A stretch of 44,560 nt of DNA from a bacterium (GTDB taxonomy: Bacteria > 4484-113 > JAFGCY01), in assembly GCA_020849855.1 (NCBI GenBank), contig JADZFO010000055.1, forward strand, positions 1-44,560, read 5' to 3'. The position numbers were made by a program, and so were the translations under genes. The notes below the pieces were generated by a model. The model saw nothing but the letters and a program-made list of their open reading frames with translations. It made no database searches and had not been told where the DNA came from. Below are positions 23,908 to 31,718 of the stretch, piece by piece. The first letter of the stretch is position 1. Every line of letters begins with the position of its first letter.

Positions 23908-26490
23908 CTATTCCCGGATCAGCGAGTCGAAGTCCAGGCGGCCGCTGGGCGCCTGGCTGCTGATGCCGACCCAGCCCGGGCTGGCGATGATGTTGTTGAG
24001 CAGGCCGCCCTGGGCATCCAGCCCCAGGCTGCCGGCCGGCTGCAGCTGGCCCCATGTGTCACCGGAAACATCCAGCGCACGGACGAAACAAGTCTGGTCA
24101 CCGCTGCCTAAGAGCGGTGCGCCAAAGGCCACTGCCGGCAGGCCGTCAACATCCGCGAGGGCCGGACTGAGGGTGGTGTATCCATCAATTGAGGTAATGG
24201 CCTGCGGAGCCGGCCAGTCCGCTGAGTCTTCGCCGGTGGCCGTAGTGGAGCGCGAAAAGCTGAGCTCGCCGCTTGTTCCAAAGTCAACGACAAACACAAC
24301 CGCGGGCCGGCCAGCCACAATGGCGGCCGAAACACCGTCAGCAATGCTTAAAGAGTTGTCTATGGCCACCTGACTGCCGGCCCAGGAAGCGCCGGTGTCG
24401 CCCGTCGTCGTGCTGCTGCGTTCATAGAACACATCGTTAAGTGTGTCGCGCCAGAAGAGGGCCGGACGGCCGGCCACCAGCAGCATGCACAGATCGTCTG
24501 CGGCAAGGTTGCCCACCTCCAGCGCGGAACCGTTCCAGTCCGCCTGGTTGTCGCCAATGCCGTTTGCCCGCTCGTAATACACCTTGTTGTCCCCGGGATT
24601 GATCCAGGCGGCGGCGGGCTGGCCCTCCACCTCCAGCAGGCCGAGGCGTTCTCCTAATGGCGTGACCGGGGTGATCACGTCGAGGGCCGCCGCCCAGTCT
24701 GTCGGCTGGCTGCCGTCATCGTTCAGCGCGCGGGCATACTTGATCCGGCTGTCATTGACGCTGTGATACAGCACTGCCGGCCGGCCGCCGATTTCAGCAA
24801 GCGCGGTCTGGCTGCCGTTGCCATTTGTCGCAGTGAGAAGTATTGGCAGGTGCCAGCTGCGGCCCTCGGCATCACGGGCGCGGCAGAAGACCAGACCGCC
24901 CGTGGCGGACCGGTTGCAGACGATGGCGGGCCGTCCTGCCACCATTGCCAGGCTGGCGCTGTATCCACTGCCCGCGGCATTCGGCAGGCTCGTTTCGAAG
25001 CCGGCGGCCTGGCGTACATGCAAAACGCAGTAGCCATAGGCGCTCAGGCCTTCGCTGTCGCGCACCTGCACCGCGCTGAGGTAAACCCCCGGGGCAGTCA
25101 GGCTGCGGTTGGCCACGGTACTGCTGCTGAAGCTGCCAAAGACGCCATCGCCATTGGGGTCATAGGCATACTCCAGCGGGCCGGCTCCGTCATCCGTGCT
25201 GGCGCCGGCGTCATAGACCACATCAAGCTGGTCGCCGCCCCAGAGCGTGCCCTGCGGCGGGTTGACGCTCAGCTTCGCCACCGGCGGGAAGTTCGCCGCC
25301 ACGATCAGGCTCACCCCGCCATAGGCCACCTTCTCGCTGCCGCTGCTGCCACGCACCCGCGGGCGGATGACGCCGGTCTGGCTGGTATCCACGCTGTACA
25401 GACCGGCGCTGTCGCCGATCAGCTCGAAGCTGCCGTCGCCGTCAAGGTCAAGGTCATAGCTGTCTGCGCCGCTGACGCTAAGCAGCACCCCCGCGCCAGT
25501 GCGGGCCTCGGTATCGCTTGTATCAACCAGAAGCTCAGGCGCGCTGCCGGGCAGCGGGCTGCCAATACCGGCTGAGCTGAGGCCGCTGTGGTTTCCGCTG
25601 TAGTCCAGCGCCGCGATGCGCACAAAGGTCTGCCCGCTGATGCCGCTGAGCAGGGTCCGGGTGGAGCCTTCCAGATAAGGCAGCAGCTTCACCCCGCTGT
25701 TCGCTGGGTCGTCGAAGTCAGTGCTGCGGTAGTAAATCAGATAGCCCGCCAGGTCCGCGGCCAGCACCTCGTTCCACTGCAGCTCAAGGCCGCCGGCCAC
25801 GGCGGTGGCCGTGGTGCCCTGGGGTGTCGGCGGGGCCGTCGTATCGGCAGGGTCAAAGGCCTCCGCCCCGATGCCGACGACATCCAGCGCTGAACCGTCC
25901 TGCACCGCGATGGCCACATAGAGGCTGCCGGCCCCCGAGAGATAGCTCGCGCCGGCGGCAACCTCCCGGCCGCAGCCAAGCGCGATCTGCCCGTCGCTAA
26001 AGGGGCCGCGCCAGACCCAGCGCCCGCTGCTGTACTCACTGAGGGCCACGAAGTAAGTGCTGATCCCTGAGCCGCCGCTGCGCGGCAGCAGGTTGATGTC
26101 CACGCTTACCAGGCCCGGCTCCGCGCCGCCAAGCTGCAGGCGGTAGATGGCATGGCTGAACTCGCCGGCCCCCGGGCTGCCGCTGCTCAGCGCCAGGGCC
26201 TGGCCCTTATCGCTGGCGGCTCCGCCCGCGCTGTCCCGCGCCACGCCGGCCACGAAAGCGCCGGCCTCGCTGAGCCCGCTTGACTGCCGCTCCCAGGGCC
26301 GCACAAAGTCCTCTGGCAGCGCGGCTAGCCCGCCCGCTGCCAATGCAGCTGCAGGCAGTGATACACCAGGCTCAGGCGCAGCAGCCCGGTCAGCTTCCTC
26401 AGGCCGCGCCGCCGGCGCATGTCCCGTTGAACACGCTGCTGTCAGCAGGCACAGCAGGAAGCAAAGAGCAAGGCAGTATCTTCCAGGCAT
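23908..26490 (-). CDS. Lipoprotein with Fn3/PKD domains and a seven-repeat propeller
   Basis: An 860-residue exported lipoprotein (lipobox LTAAC, Cys20). Residues about 95-215 form a beta domain like that of the 11771-14182 protein. A fibronectin III domain spans about 220-315, PKD-like regions about 320-490 (DLDLDGDGSFELIG, YAYDPNGDGVFGSF). From about 505 to 860 are seven repeats of roughly 50 residues, each with a G(R/Q/L)PA(I/V) core followed by a Tyr/Phe-x-R-A/S strand and a W near the end, as expected for a seven-bladed beta-propeller. The gene at 42945 has the same propeller type. The function is unknown; probably surface binding. The Shine-Dalgarno GGGAGG precedes the ATG. Confidence 0.85.
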   Translation of the reverse strand: MPGRYCLALCFLLCLLTAACSTGHAPAARPEEADRAAAPEPGVSLPAAALAAGGLAALPEDFVRPWERQSSGLSEAGAFVAGVARDSAGGAASDKGQALALSSGSPGAGEFSHAIYRLQLGGAEPGLVSVDINLLPRSGGSGISTYFVALSEYSSGRWVWRGPFSDGQIALGCGREVAAGASYLSGAGSLYVAIAVQDGSALDVVGIGAEAFDPADTTAPPTPQGTTATAVAGGLELQWNEVLAADLAGYLIYYRSTDFDDPANSGVKLLPYLEGSTRTLLSGISGQTFVRIAALDYSGNHSGLSSAGIGSPLPGSAPELLVDTSDTEARTGAGVLLSVSGADSYDLDLDGDGSFELIGDSAGLYSVDTSQTGVIRPRVRGSSGSEKVAYGGVSLIVAANFPPVAKLSVNPPQGTLWGGDQLDVVYDAGASTDDGAGPLEYAYDPNGDGVFGSFSSSTVANRSLTAPGVYLSAVQVRDSEGLSAYGYCVLHVRQAAGFETSLPNAAGSGYSASLAMVAGRPAIVCNRSATGGLVFCRARDAEGRSWHLPILLTATNGNGSQTALAEIGGRPAVLYHSVNDSRIKYARALNDDGSQPTDWAAALDVITPVTPLGERLGLLEVEGQPAAAWINPGDNKVYYERANGIGDNQADWNGSALEVGNLAADDLCMLLVAGRPALFWRDTLNDVFYERSSTTTGDTGASWAGSQVAIDNSLSIADGVSAAIVAGRPAVVFVVDFGTSGELSFSRSTTATGEDSADWPAPQAITSIDGYTTLSPALADVDGLPAVAFGAPLLGSGDQTCFVRALDVSGDTWGQLQPAGSLGLDAQGGLLNNIIASPGWVGISSQAPSGRLDFDSLIRE

Positions 26491-26574
26491 CAGCGGCCTC
26501 CCTGAGAGAGTCGCCCTGATTCTAACCGCTCGCAGCTACAGGCCCTGCATCTTTCGGTCACATACTTCGCTTCC

Positions 26575-28911
26575 CTACATGACCGGCTGCGGCAGGATCT
26601 GCAGAGTCAGGCTGCTGGCTTCGGCGCCGCCCTCGCGCAGGTCGACGGTCAGGAACTCGTCCGTTTCGCCATCAGGCAGGGGGTTGCCGTTGCCGGGGTT
26701 CAGCTCGTAGCGCGGATAGTCAGCACTGCAAAGCATCAGCCCGATCGCGTGCCCCGCCGCGAAGGTATAGGCGCGCTGGCCGATGCTGACATCCAGACTG
26801 TACTCCTGGAAGGCCTGCGGCGGGCCCTGGCCCTGCTGCTCGAGGTACCAGCTCAGGCGCACGATGTTCTCCGCCACCGGGATCTTCTGGCCGTTATCGG
26901 GATAAATGTCGATCAGCCGCACAACAATGTCGGTGTCGTCGTTGTGCGGGATGACATTCAGCCTGGCCAGCGCTTCGCCGGCAAGGGTTGTGTCTTCTGC
27001 CAGCGCCGCGCTGGTCCACAGCACGCAGTCATTGCGCAGCAGAAGCGGGCTGACATCCTGCGGCCCCTGGGGCAGCAGGCCAAAGGGCAGCAGCGCGCCG
27101 CCGAGCGTCGGCATGGGGTCCACCGGGTCACCCTGCCAGGTGGCGAGGTTCTCCGGCACGGGCGCTGCATCCTCCAGGGTGCCGAGGTCCATGTACCAGG
27201 TCCGGCTCAGGCTGGCCTCCGGCGGCGGCCAGTCGGAGCTTTCACGCCAGACGTTGTTGTGGGCGGCGGTGCTGCCCTCATTGCCGATGATGTAGTAGTA
27301 AACCTTGTTATCCGGCGCGGCCAGCGGCAGATAGCGCCCGAGGCTGCTCAGCGCCAGCAGGAAGCCGTCGCGCTCCGAGGGCTGCTCGCCGGGGTCGTGC
27401 AGGTCATCCGTGTCGGGGAAGCTCAGGATGCCCACCTCGTTCCCGCGCAGGGTGCTGTGGCTCCAGGGGCCGATGACCAGCTGCTGCTGCCCGGCGGCTC
27501 CGGCGCCGCCGCTGCTGTTGACGGCGCGCCAGGAGCGGATGGTCTCCTCGACGTCCGCATCCCACCAGCCGGTTTCATGGATGCCGGGGCTCTGCACCTC
27601 CGCCGCGCGGCTGTTGAAGTCCACCGCGCTGAAGTAGGCGCTGTCCTGGCTGGCATAGGCGCTCAGCGCTTCGTCAAGCAGGCTCGCCGGGTACTGGTTG
27701 ACGCCAAGGAAGCCCTCCATGTTGTACTTGGCGAAGCAGCCGTTCTGGAAGGCCGCATAGCCGAAGGGGTCGGCGGCGCTGATCTGCGTGAAGACGAAGT
27801 CCACCCGGCTGCCCAGCTCCGGCAGGCTCTGCCAGGTCGCGATGCCCAGCGCGCTGATGCCATACAGCGCCAGCTGGCCGTTATAGAAGTTGCGCCCCTC
27901 CAGCCAGTCCACCGTGTCGATGCTGTCGAAGTGGTCCGGGCCGGCATGGTCGCGGAAGAGGCTTTCCTCCCCGCCGCTGTCTGGCAGCTGGCCGCTGTCA
28001 AAGCGCCGGCCGCGGAAGTACTGCACCAGGGCCACGGTGTAGGTCTGCGGCGCGAGGTTGATCAGAGTCGGGTCGATCTCGGCCTTGTCATAGGGCGTGC
28101 GCACCAGCACGGCCGGATGCGGCGGCGGGGCGAGCTGCTCCTCCACGGCGTTGTTATAGAAGTAGGGCAGGTAGATATCCGTGCCCAGCAGCGTGCCGTC
28201 GCGGGCCGTGATGGGCTGCAGATAGCGCACCGCCTCGCCCGGCGCCGGCGCGTCGGGGTACTCCAGCGAGAGCGCCGTGATATCCGCGCTCTGGCCGCTT
28301 TGCACCGCCAGGCAGAAAAGGAAGCGGCCCTGGTAGTCCGCGCTGTTGCGGTCGAGGTAGACATCAAAGTTGCGCGAGAACTCGGTCAGGGGCGCGTCGC
28401 TGAAGACCCAGCGCCCGGTCTTGAAGTCGGCAAAGCCGACCCAGACCGCGCCATCGCCAGCGCCGCGCGTCGGGGTCAGGCGATAGGGCGCCAGGAACTG
28501 CACGGCGCGGTCGTTGTAATCCACATTGACCACGAAGTAGGCCGCTGAAAGCGAGCCGTCTGTTGAATCCAGGTGCAGGCCGCCGGCGTCCACCGTGCTG
28601 CCCAGCAGGTTGGCCTGGTTCAGGTCCAGGGGCAGGTCCACCGATGAAGCCCGGCGCTGGGCCGGGTTGGCCAGGGGCTGCAGGCCGGGGGCAGCGCTGA
28701 GGCTGAAGGCCTGCGGGCGGCCCTCCTCCAGCGCCTGCTGCAGGTTCGGCAGCTGCGTTGCAGCCGGCGGGCTGAGCCGCGGCTGAGCGCCAGGCTCGCT
28801 GTCGCTGCGGGCCGAACCGCCGCCGCAGGAGGCCAGCGCGGACAGCAGGCCGCAGAGCAGCACAGTGAGAAGACCTGAGCGCAGAAGCTCAGCCTTGGGG
28901 CTAAGAAACAT
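26575..28911 (-). CDS. CocE/NonD-family hydrolase lipoprotein (X-Pro peptidase fold)
   Basis: A 778-residue exported serine hydrolase of the CocE/NonD (S15 X-Pro dipeptidyl-peptidase/cocaine esterase) family. Signal peptide with lipobox LASC (Cys29). The alpha/beta-hydrolase core runs from about 220: RDGTLLGTDIYLP opening, oxyanion-side PYDKAE, nucleophile elbow LYGISALG, acid region ETGWWDADV and catalytic-His motif GPWSHST. The C-terminal about 220 residues are the jelly-roll domain of this family. Members cleave amides or esters; the substrate is unknown. The start was set at ATG 28911, not 28923, because GGAGGG between the two is a good ribosome site and gives a standard signal peptide. 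The N-terminal 50-200 region resembles the beta domain of the neighbouring lipoproteins. Confidence 0.88.
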   Translation of the reverse strand: MFLSPKAELLRSGLLTVLLCGLLSALASCGGGSARSDSEPGAQPRLSPPAATQLPNLQQALEEGRPQAFSLSAAPGLQPLANPAQRRASSVDLPLDLNQANLLGSTVDAGGLHLDSTDGSLSAAYFVVNVDYNDRAVQFLAPYRLTPTRGAGDGAVWVGFADFKTGRWVFSDAPLTEFSRNFDVYLDRNSADYQGRFLFCLAVQSGQSADITALSLEYPDAPAPGEAVRYLQPITARDGTLLGTDIYLPYFYNNAVEEQLAPPPHPAVLVRTPYDKAEIDPTLINLAPQTYTVALVQYFRGRRFDSGQLPDSGGEESLFRDHAGPDHFDSIDTVDWLEGRNFYNGQLALYGISALGIATWQSLPELGSRVDFVFTQISAADPFGYAAFQNGCFAKYNMEGFLGVNQYPASLLDEALSAYASQDSAYFSAVDFNSRAAEVQSPGIHETGWWDADVEETIRSWRAVNSSGGAGAAGQQQLVIGPWSHSTLRGNEVGILSFPDTDDLHDPGEQPSERDGFLLALSSLGRYLPLAAPDNKVYYYIIGNEGSTAAHNNVWRESSDWPPPEASLSRTWYMDLGTLEDAAPVPENLATWQGDPVDPMPTLGGALLPFGLLPQGPQDVSPLLLRNDCVLWTSAALAEDTTLAGEALARLNVIPHNDDTDIVVRLIDIYPDNGQKIPVAENIVRLSWYLEQQGQGPPQAFQEYSLDVSIGQRAYTFAAGHAIGLMLCSADYPRYELNPGNGNPLPDGETDEFLTVDLREGGAEASSLTLQILPQPVM

Positions 28912-29030
28912 CCTTCCCTCCATGACCAGACTTGCCGCCAGGATCCAGGCCGGAGTCCTGCAGCGATCTTAGCAGACCAGGCCCGCGCCGCGCGCGGATC
29001 GCCGCGGCGCAAACCAACTCTTATACCCGG

Positions 29031-29086
29031 ATTGGCGCTTTATGCTGCGGCGGGACGGACCGGACTGGTACAGCGCGCCAATCCAG
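29031..29086. repeat. Inverted repeat, GGATTGGCGC/GCGCCAATCC
   Basis: Ten-base perfect arms separated by about 36 bases (CGGGACGGACCGGAC in the loop), between divergent genes. It may be a structured element or part of the composite dispersed repeat starting at 29103. Confidence 0.6.
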
Positions 29087-29102
29087 AGTTTGCGACCTTA
29101 CC

Positions 29103-29163
29103 GGGTGTCCACTAAATCGGGGGAAGTCCAGAAGTCCACTTGGTGCTTTTGTGTTTTGGTGGT
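29103..29163. repeat. Composite dispersed repeat, copy 1
   Basis: A 36-base block starting GGGTGTCCAC and ending GAAGTCCAGAAGTCCA, followed by a T/G-rich tail (TTGGTGCTTTTGTGTTTTGG). The block recurs inverted at 34742-34777 with one mismatch in 36, again joined to the T/G-rich module. Confidence 0.9.
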
Positions 29164-29300
29164 GAAGAAAGATCAAGCACCAAGGCACAAAGACACCAAG
29201 CAGGAACTGGTCAATCCTGGCTCACAACCTGGCCGGCACCGCAGTTGCAGCGCGTTAAAATCAGTACAGGGCGAGCCAACCCTGATCCGGAGGCTCAAAG

Positions 29301-30770
29301 ATGCGGCGCCTTTCCACTGTCTTGCAGTTCGCAGTTAGGGATCTATCAGCTAAACACAAGTGGCCCCTGCTGGCCACAATGACTGCCCTTATGGCCTGCG
29401 CCGGTCTCAGCGCCTGCGGTTCAAATGCAGGACCTGTTTCTGAGCAAGAGTCCTTGCCGCCGGCCTCGGGCTGGCAGACCTCGATTGACCGGGAAGTTGC
29501 TGAAGTCACCGCGCTGGCAGCCTGGGGCAGCTCGGCCTATGTCCTCGGCACCGGTCCGTTGATAGAGCAGAATGACCCCGTCTTATTGAAGCTCGACTCC
29601 GGCGGCAAGCGCCAGTGGGCCTGGCACGCTCCATCCACCTTATACAGCGGCTTACTGCGACCCATTGCTGTTGGCGCCTTTGATGCTGTCACGCTGATGG
29701 CCACATCCACTGACGCGCCCGGAACAGTGCAGCTGCGCCGATTCAGCTCGACGGGCAAGGGAGTCTGGCGCAGGGCGATCAGTGATACCGGGGCTAGCTC
29801 TTCGAATAGCTATTTCATGGTTGCCGCGCCGGATGGGGGTTTGTTTGTTGGCAGGGTCAATGAGCGGGGAAACGACGAGCTGCTGATGCTTGTCAGGCTC
29901 GATGCTGACGCTTCGCCGGCCTGGGCCTTGGGTCTTGACTCGCCGGGTATTGGCTCCTTTTCCGGCAATGTTAGCGCCTGCCTGGACAGCAGCGGAAACC
30001 TCTACATCACAACGGGAAGAGACGAAGCCTGCATCTGCAGCTTCGAGCCCAATGGCGCACTGCGCTGGGCCGGAATACTGACTGTGCCTGACACCGAGAG
30101 ATTTCACATTCAGGACAGCATAGTTTTCAGCGCCGCGTCACCACAGTTATATGTTTGTGGCTACGAGGAATACACCTTCAGCCACTCAGACATCGGTGGC
30201 GGGCTCTACCAGCCTTTGGCATTTTCCATCAGCAAGGATGGAACAGCATTATGGGCGCTTAAGGGCCGCATACCTGATGACGAGCTGTCCGTGCTTGGCT
30301 CCTTATATCACTGCGCGGTTCAGCGTGGCGCGGTTGGCTTCCTTGGCAATCAGGAGGTCTGGCATGACTGGCCCACGCCAACTGAGTTCTCCGCTACTCT
30401 GATGCGGGTTCAGGCCGACGGCAGCTTAATCGACTATCAGTCCCTGGGGCCGCTCAGTTCACGCGGGTACTATCCAGCCGCGCCCGCTTCGGCTGAATTT
30501 CTCTGCGTAGCTGGGAACAACAGCCGTATAAGCCAGCTGGGAACTATGGGCGGTGCACCGGGCCAGTCGATCGCAGCAAAGATCGACCGTGTTGCCTTTG
30601 AATGGGAGCGACTGGATCTGGCCAGGGGCATTGTCGCAACGCCCTTTGAAGCAAAGCTCACAAGTCTCCCGCTGGACGGCGAACTGGTCACGGCAGATCA
30701 TTCCGAGCCCGATCCACCTGTACAAGCGAGTTCGGTCGCCGCGCGGCTCTTCAAATTGCCGCGGCTCTGA
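29301..30770 (+). CDS. Lipoprotein of the beta-propeller type
   Basis: A 489-residue protein with a long n-region (about 22 residues) before the hydrophobic core MTALMACAGLSAC; lipobox Cys39. The mature part has propeller-like repeats (SSAYVLGTGPL, GGLFVGRVNE, GNLYITTGRD, PQLYVCGYEE) alternating with LDSGGKRQWAW-type strands, resembling the C-terminal half of the 11771-14182 lipoprotein. The function is unknown, presumably on the cell surface. ATG at 29301 has the Shine-Dalgarno GGAGG; TAAAAT at 29256-29261 is a plausible -10, giving a leader of about 35 nt. Codon use is a little less GC-biased than in neighbouring genes. Confidence 0.8.
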   Translation: MRRLSTVLQFAVRDLSAKHKWPLLATMTALMACAGLSACGSNAGPVSEQESLPPASGWQTSIDREVAEVTALAAWGSSAYVLGTGPLIEQNDPVLLKLDSGGKRQWAWHAPSTLYSGLLRPIAVGAFDAVTLMATSTDAPGTVQLRRFSSTGKGVWRRAISDTGASSSNSYFMVAAPDGGLFVGRVNERGNDELLMLVRLDADASPAWALGLDSPGIGSFSGNVSACLDSSGNLYITTGRDEACICSFEPNGALRWAGILTVPDTERFHIQDSIVFSAASPQLYVCGYEEYTFSHSDIGGGLYQPLAFSISKDGTALWALKGRIPDDELSVLGSLYHCAVQRGAVGFLGNQEVWHDWPTPTEFSATLMRVQADGSLIDYQSLGPLSSRGYYPAAPASAEFLCVAGNNSRISQLGTMGGAPGQSIAAKIDRVAFEWERLDLARGIVATPFEAKLTSLPLDGELVTADHSEPDPPVQASSVAARLFKLPRL

Positions 30771-30882
30771 ACCATCAAAGCTGTAATTCCAAGACGCGCC
30801 TCATCCCTCTCTGTGGCTCTGCGCCTCCTGTGAGTCTTCTACTTCAACCTGCAGAACCTGGAAAGAGCACTGGAATGCGATC

Positions 30883-30952
30883 AGCCCCGCACGATGAAGC
30901 AGCAGGGCTCATCGGCGGCGAGCTGCTCGAGGCGCAGGACCTCGGCGATCAG
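30883..30952 (-). pseudogene. Detached copy of the hydantoinase 3' end
   Basis: Seventy bases identical to 31721-31790 at 66 positions. On the minus strand it encodes EVLRLEQLAADEPCCFIVRG and a stop, the same as the last 20 residues of the hydantoinase except one. No coding frame continues upstream of it. With the real 3' end it forms a pair of direct repeats around the 30972-31709 gene. Confidence 0.9.
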
Positions 30953-30959
30953 ATACCGT

Positions 30960-30965
30960 TAGACT
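30960..30965 (+). promoter_or_regulatory. -10 box TAGACT, leaderless promoter
   Basis: TAGACT ends six bases before the ATG at 30972, with no Shine-Dalgarno. It starts only 8 bases after the duplicated hydantoinase fragment. Confidence 0.45.
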
Positions 30966-30971
30966 TCTGTG

Positions 30972-31709
30972 ATGTCGGACAAGCGACTGAGCCTCGAGGA
31001 GTATCTTGATCACCCCGACTGGCCGGAGAACATCGGCACAGAGCAGCGCCTGGCCCTGCGCAGTTACTGGTGCTTTGCAGTCCGCCAAGGGAGCGCGCCA
31101 CCGCGCTCATCCTGTTGGCCAGGCTGTGCGGGGGCTGTCTCAGCCATAACGCTCAGCTTCATTTTGGTTACCGGCATTCCTCAGCTTTCTCGCATCCCAA
31201 GTGTGCCGCTGCACCCTGTTCAGTTCCTGCTTGCGGGGCTCGCCCTGGCCTATCTGGCTTACCTTGTCCTTCGGGTGTTCGTTTACAGGATCTGGGCCAG
31301 AATAAACTTGCGCCGCATTCTGGATTTGCATCGGAAGGTGGCTGCGTTGCCTTGGACAGTGCAATGCCTGATTCATCTGGACATGCCGCCGCCTGTGCGC
31401 TTGTCTGAGTATGAGCTTGAGCTTATCGGTACCTGGTATAGCGACAACAACATTGAAATGCTGCTGGATACCTTTGATGAAGTTGATAGAAACCTGAATG
31501 AGCGCTTGAAAGCCAACGACAGTCTATTTGATCAACCCGAGTTCCTGAAGCACTGTCTTGACTGGGGCCTTGAACCTTCAAAACTTCGCCAGGACTGCCA
31601 GGACTTCCCGCTGGAACATTTACTACACTCAGTACTCCAAACTGATTCGTGGCCGTCAACACTGAGTGCTGCTGAATGGGATGAATACCTAAGTAAGCTT
31701 CGTCTGTAA
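30972..31709 (+). CDS. Two-TM membrane protein of unknown function
   Basis: A 245-residue protein with a soluble N-terminus (1-50), two transmembrane helices at about 54-72 and 83-108 (AVSAITLSFILVTGIPQL; FLLAGLALAYLAYLVLRVFV), then a basic segment (RIWARINLRR) and an acidic, helical C-terminal domain that is probably cytoplasmic. Not recognised. It lies opposite in direction to the hydantoinase gene and is bracketed by 70-bp direct repeats of that gene's 3' end, so it appears to have been inserted or caught in a rearrangement. Its codon use is less GC-rich than the hydantoinase gene's. GTG at 30969 is an alternative start. Confidence 0.7.
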   Translation: MSDKRLSLEEYLDHPDWPENIGTEQRLALRSYWCFAVRQGSAPPRSSCWPGCAGAVSAITLSFILVTGIPQLSRIPSVPLHPVQFLLAGLALAYLAYLVLRVFVYRIWARINLRRILDLHRKVAALPWTVQCLIHLDMPPPVRLSEYELELIGTWYSDNNIEMLLDTFDEVDRNLNERLKANDSLFDQPEFLKHCLDWGLEPSKLRQDCQDFPLEHLLHSVLQTDSWPSTLSAAEWDEYLSKLRL

Positions 31710-31718
31710 CTTCGCGAC

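Noticed and set aside
26749..28548. 599-codon plus-strand open frame
   Set aside because: Antisense to the CocE/NonD hydrolase, which has clear motifs. Long antisense frames are expected in GC-rich genes; composition (Ala, Arg, Val, Gln, Gly-rich) is typical of a shadow.
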